Source: Lachnospiraceae bacterium (GTDB lineage Bacteria; Bacillota_A; Clostridia; Lachnospirales; Lachnospiraceae). Taken from it: a stretch of DNA of 64,000 bases. The DNA lies in the NCBI GenBank assembly GCA_009911175.1, contig QXWX01000036.1:1-64000 (forward strand). Direction: 5' to 3'. A program made the translations under genes and the position numbers. A model generated the notes under the pieces. The model had not been told where the DNA came from. It saw only the letters and a program-made list of their open reading frames with translations, and did not search any database. Of this stretch, positions 60,926-64,000 are shown piece after piece; the first letter of the stretch is position 1, and each line of letters opens with the position of its first letter.

Positions 60926-62027
60926 TGTCACATTCCCCTTTCTGCAATGAAGTGTTCGATCCGTCTGCCTGTCCGGTTAGAAGCAGCGCGGCCGCTGCGC
61001 CGCAGAGCCCTCCCGCCAATTTGGAGAGAAGAAGCGGGACGACCAGATCTGGTTCCGTCCCGAAGGTGAATCCCATGTGGGCCGCCAGTGCGGAAGCGCC
61101 GCACACCAGAAAGGCGGCGTTTACCACCTTGCCCCGGTCATCCATCTCCTTCATCATGGCGATGGCTGGAACCGGGCTTACAATTCCCATGAGAAGGCCC
61201 GCCACGCTGTTTCCGTTCATGCCGGTTTTTTGGCCCGCCCAGTTCAGGGGCTTTTCCAGAAGCCGCCGCAGGATTTCCGCCACAGGAAGGCTTCCCAACA
61301 TTACCACGCCGATGGAAGACACCACGGCCATCGCCTCCTCAATGGGGGCGAGCCCTTTGAGGAGACGGAAGCCGGTCATATATTCCACCGCCCCTGCGGT
61401 CAGCCCGACAGTCGTCAGAAACCCGATGACTGCTGCAAAATATCCGAAGCCTTTGATCATTTGATCCGGAAAAAAGCGGATTCCGGCCATGAACATCAGG
61501 GAGAGCAGAAAAAGCGGAAGGCTCTGGAGTAAAATTTCCATGATACCCAGTCCGCAGAACAGCCCGCCCATGACCAGCGATACAGGCATCATGCCCAGGC
61601 CGATGAGCATTCCTCTGGCGAACAGGGACCGTTCCTGCCGGGAAACCATCCCCATCCCAACGGGAATGGTGAAGGTGACGGTGCACCCGAAGGTAGCCCC
61701 TGCCACAACCCCGGCGTATCGTCCTACCGAAGGCGCGTTCGCCAGCTCCATGGAAAGCTGGTAGCCGCCCATGTCGATTGCCAGAATCCCGCCCAGGATT
61801 CCGGGGTCTAGTCCGGACAGGTTCCACAGCGGGACAAGGAACTGCTTCAAAAGCCCGGAAAGGAGCGGGGTCAGGCAGATGATCCCTGCCATGGAGAGGG
61901 CGGTGGCGCCCAGATGCATAAAGCCTTCTTCAAACCGCTTTCCAAGCCCCAGGCGGTTTCCGCAGATTCTGTCCAGGCCGCCGGCCGCCGCGCCTGCGGC
62001 CATGATCCACATGATGGTTGTATTCAT
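60894..62027 (-). CDS. eutH: Ethanolamine utilization/transport protein EutH
   Basis: A 377-residue membrane protein with about ten segments that moves ethanolamine into the cell. MNTTIMWIMAAGAAAGGLDR, LGILGGILAIDMGGYQLSME-like text (DPGILGGILAIDMGGYQ), CTVTFTIPVGMGMV and NAAFLVCGASALAAHMGFTF match EutH. No other eut gene is in the window; the nearest flanking genes are remnants, so it is isolated. GGGAGACTGGATAAACC precedes the start. Confidence 0.88.
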   Translation of the reverse strand: MNTTIMWIMAAGAAAGGLDRICGNRLGLGKRFEEGFMHLGATALSMAGIICLTPLLSGLLKQFLVPLWNLSGLDPGILGGILAIDMGGYQLSMELANAPSVGRYAGVVAGATFGCTVTFTIPVGMGMVSRQERSLFARGMLIGLGMMPVSLVMGGLFCGLGIMEILLQSLPLFLLSLMFMAGIRFFPDQMIKGFGYFAAVIGFLTTVGLTAGAVEYMTGFRLLKGLAPIEEAMAVVSSIGVVMLGSLPVAEILRRLLEKPLNWAGQKTGMNGNSVAGLLMGIVSPVPAIAMMKEMDDRGKVVNAAFLVCGASALAAHMGFTFGTEPDLVVPLLLSKLAGGLCGAAAALLLTGQADGSNTSLQKGECDNDNHHKITGV

Positions 62028-62219
62028 GGTTTATCCAGTCTCCCTCGTGTTTTGTATACCCAAAGGGCATCGTATCGAACGTAGCCTGTCCGTTATTATA
62101 GAGTGAAAAAGGGGAAAGATCAAGAGCGAATTGCAACGCATCCAGCTCATGGAAAAGCCGCCGGCTACTGATGTGATAATTCTTTTATTTGTATCTGAAA
62201 ACAGTTTAGCACAAAGAAA

Positions 62220-62370
62220 GGCGGTTGTATATGCAATTACTTATCATTGGGAAGGTGACTATCTGATTCCCGACCTGAAACTTTCGGATACAACGGAATA
62301 TCAGATCGGGAAGTATGGACGGATGAGAATGCGTTTGTGTGATTCTGAAAAATTTAAAATCGGGGATTGA
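62220..62370 (+). pseudogene. TnpV transposon protein fragment
   Basis: The frame includes AITYHWEGDYLIPDLKLSD and YQIGKYGRMRMR, corresponding to the first third of TnpV (DYLIPDL, IGKYGRMR motifs). It ends in CDSEKFKIGD after the match, while TnpV has about 120 residues. A GCATCCAGCTCATGGAAAAG piece of the family-2 repeat lies upstream at about 62137. Confidence 0.6.
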
Positions 62371-62733
62371 CAGGACGGAAGAAATGGCTTTCTTATTGAC
62401 AATAAGAAATGGGTTTTCACCGTACATCTTGCCGCGGCTTGCTCGTTTCTTTTTTATTGCTAAGATATCATACAGATATTTCTTGCCATTTTCAGCATGG
62501 TTAAACAAAAGCCGGGCATGGAAGATATTGTATCTTACAAGCGTATTTTCCTCATAGACCGGGAGGGCAAAACGGACATCATACCTATACCAGCCGTATT
62601 TTGCGTTTTTATTGTGTTTTTCCTTGCGGTTTTCTTCAAAAACCGGGTTAGATGCTATCTGGATCAGCTCTGGTATCGCAGTGGCGGCATTTGCCCTAGT
62701 ACAGCATTGCGTAATTAACGGTGAATTCTGCAC
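62350..62733 (-). pseudogene. Fragment of a mobile-element/phage protein domain
   Basis: Minus-strand frame with IPELIQIASNPVFEENRKEK, GWYRYDVRFALPVYEENT and HARLLFNHAENGKKYLYDIL, the wording of a C-terminal phage-type nuclease or LPD-like domain found in large plasmid/phage proteins. The N-terminus is missing and the match ends at AISSVLSIPDF. Exact family uncertain. Confidence 0.5.
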
Positions 62734-62837
62734 CTGCTATTTCTGCCAGCTCTGCGTTGTCGTCAATCAACGATGCCACCGCATCGCCTCTTTCCTCCGC
62801 CTTGTCCTGACAAAAATATCAGACACATTATTCACCA

Positions 62838-63400
62838 TTATATACGCAATGCTGTACTAGCTTTTGCATTTGCGCCCATGAGGCTTTTCCGGCTTTCTGA
62901 TTCCGTGTATTCTTCCGGCAGTTCACTCCCGATAAAAATATGCTCTGCTCTTTTATTCCCCTTTTTCTTTTCTCTTGATTTGTAGACATTAAACTGGTTC
63001 TTGTACTTCTGGCTGCAAAATTCATTTCCCTTCCGGCTTGCGACAAAGGCTTTTTTACAGTGTTTGCACATACGCATATCACTGTCACTGATTCATAGGA
63101 AATGAAATCCGCAGTTGTCGGCAGGGCGGTCATAAAGCCGAGTACGACTTCTTTCAGTTTTTTTTCCGGAGCCTTGTGCATGGCGGCAAGCCCGACATTT
63201 ACGGCATCAATGACAAGCTGTTCTGCTTCCTGCATGGGATACTTGTCATCGGCCAAGCTGTCCGATGCCCTTTTCTTCTGTACTTCGTTTTCCAAAAAAT
63301 ATTTTTCGCCAAGTGTCCTTGGCAGGCTGCTTTCTTTCCTGTATGTGAGTATGCCGCCGTAGAGCTTCCGTATCTTTTTCAGTGCGGTTTCACGAATACC
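62838..63400 (-). pseudogene. Zinc-knuckle protein (DUF6076-like), frameshifted
   Basis: Two minus-strand frames fit together. From about 63400, RTLGEKYFLENEVQKKRASD and EKKLKEVVLGFMTALPTTAD run to about 63080. Then MRMCKHCKKAFVASRKGNEF and CSQKYKNQFNVYKSREKKKG continue in another frame (63077-62838). The CKHCKKAF...C zinc motif identifies the type. A one-base change near 63075 separates them. Probably a plasmid/conjugative-element gene. Confidence 0.6.
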
Positions 63401-63404
63401 CCTG

Positions 63405-63675
63405 AAATTATTAAAAATATGACTCCTGAGCAGCTGAATGAGAAGGTCAATGAGGCTTTAGAAAATAATGAGTCTGAAAACATATACCCAAGGACACCCC
63501 ATTATGCCCATTATGCCGTTTCACAAAGTATACCCAAGGGCACCCCATTATGGCCATTCGGCCGTTTCATAAAGTATCAGAAGATGGAGAGGCAGATGAA
63601 AAACAAGTATGCAGAAAGTTTACAAACACACTTGACAATATCTCGACGTTCACACGGGCTGTCAGTTCAGTGAAT
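63405..63675 (+). other. AT-rich stretch with 46-bp tandem repeat, no credible gene
   Basis: A reading frame (PEIIKNMTPEQLNEKVNEAL) may be a fragment tail. Two imperfect 46-base units follow at 63483-63528 and 63529-63574, each starting TATACCCAAGG and containing CACCCCATTATG and GCCGTTTCA. I see no functional gene here. Confidence 0.5.
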
Positions 63676-63717
63676 TGAAATTTCCCAATCAAAATCATCA
63701 ATTTCGGGAAGCTTCCT

Positions 63718-63744
63718 TAAAAAAATCTGCTGAATTGACGATAT
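63718..63744 (+). promoter_or_regulatory. Possible sigma-D (motility) type promoter
   Basis: TAAA (63718-63721), 16 bases, then ACGATAT (63738-63744), six of seven bases matching the CCGATAT box of B. subtilis sigma-D. A TATAAT at 63742-63747 overlaps but has no good -35. Confidence 0.35.
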
Positions 63745-63795
63745 AATAATAAAGTACTTAGCCAAAAGGAATTTATATTTAAGGAGGATTACGTT

Positions 63796-64000
63796 ATGTC
63801 AATGGCTGTAGGTTATAAGCCTTATACAGGCGCAATTAATACAAACAGCGCACGATACAAACGTGCGAAAGCAATGTATGACGAAGGACATCCCAACGGA
63901 GAAGCAACGAAGTCTGCTGCGGAAGTGAAGGTTGAAAAAGATTTGCAGAACCTGAAAATGCTTAAACAGATGCTCGGGCAAAAATATGATGACCTTGATT
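63796..64000 (+). CDS. Unknown gene, 5' part (runs off the window)
   Basis: AAGGAGG (63781-63787) precedes ATG 63796. The frame stays open to the end: MSMAVGYKPYTGAINTNSAR, then KAMYDEGHPNGEATKSAAEV and a helical, charged region. No family recognised. The possible sigma-D promoter upstream hints at a link to motility or surface structures. Confidence 0.6.
   Translation, partial: MSMAVGYKPYTGAINTNSARYKRAKAMYDEGHPNGEATKSAAEVKVEKDLQNLKMLKQMLGQKYDDLD

Noticed and set aside
63405..63675. CRISPR-like repeat at 63483-63574
   Set aside because: Only two imperfect adjacent 46-base units without spacers; a simple tandem duplication.

Overview
The window looks like a chromosomal segment of a gut-type Firmicute, most likely a Lachnospiraceae/Clostridia member. 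The reasons are the many Gram-positive features (YesM/YesN two-component pair, PadR-DUF1700-DUF4097 operon, BceRS/BceAB-like module, DUF6608 protein, AAGGAGG ribosome sites, TTG starts with strong Shine-Dalgarno sequences) and the density of plant-glycan genes. No rRNA, tRNA, prophage, CRISPR array or intact transposase is visible.

Region by region: 1-13.5 kb carries an asparaginase, a minus-strand pair of lipoproteins ending in a GH5 endoglucanase, a GH31 glucosidase/xylosidase, a MATE exporter, two broken small genes, the PadR-DUF1700-DUF4097 operon and a FIST-sensor/chemoreceptor pair. 13.6-20.5 kb holds a 5'-truncated multidomain CoA-disulfide-reductase-like redox protein fused end to end with a shattered old-yellow-enzyme gene, a LysR regulator, an M32 carboxypeptidase and a frameshifted Rpn-type nuclease. 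20.9-24 kb holds a GntR-ABC operon and a thiamine transporter under a TPP riboswitch. 24-34.4 kb is an arabinoxylan-type oligosaccharide locus: YesM/YesN sensor-regulator, solute-binding protein, two permeases, GH51 arabinofuranosidase and GH3 glycosidase.

34.4-47.9 kb is a block bracketed by two direct copies of an ~88-bp element. It contains a deleted ABC ATPase, an FtsX permease, a tandem 146-bp palindromic repeat, a LytTR/GHKL two-component system, and then a run of AT-richer membrane and surface genes (GT2, DUF6608, small protein, lipoprotein, CPBP protease, GNAT-YoaP, anchored protein) ending in a second ABC/FtsX exporter. 48-49.6 kb has a frameshifted 2-hydroxyacyl-CoA-dehydratase/double-cubane type protein with its DUF3343 partner. 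49.6-55 kb is a BceRS-BceAB-like peptide-resistance module with a likely attenuator. 55.1-57.9 kb is an AraC regulator with a GPH sugar transporter.

From 57.9 kb to the end the sequence is a graveyard of gene pieces (GH43, AAA-ATPase, flavodoxin, KTR, serine recombinase, zeta toxin, GH2, GNAT, TnpV, zinc-knuckle protein) around an intact TetR gene, a flavoprotein gene and EutH. Repeated internal deletions and small indels, together with two families of dispersed palindromic repeats, are the main unusual theme. All functional calls are from reading sequence motifs; no database search was run.
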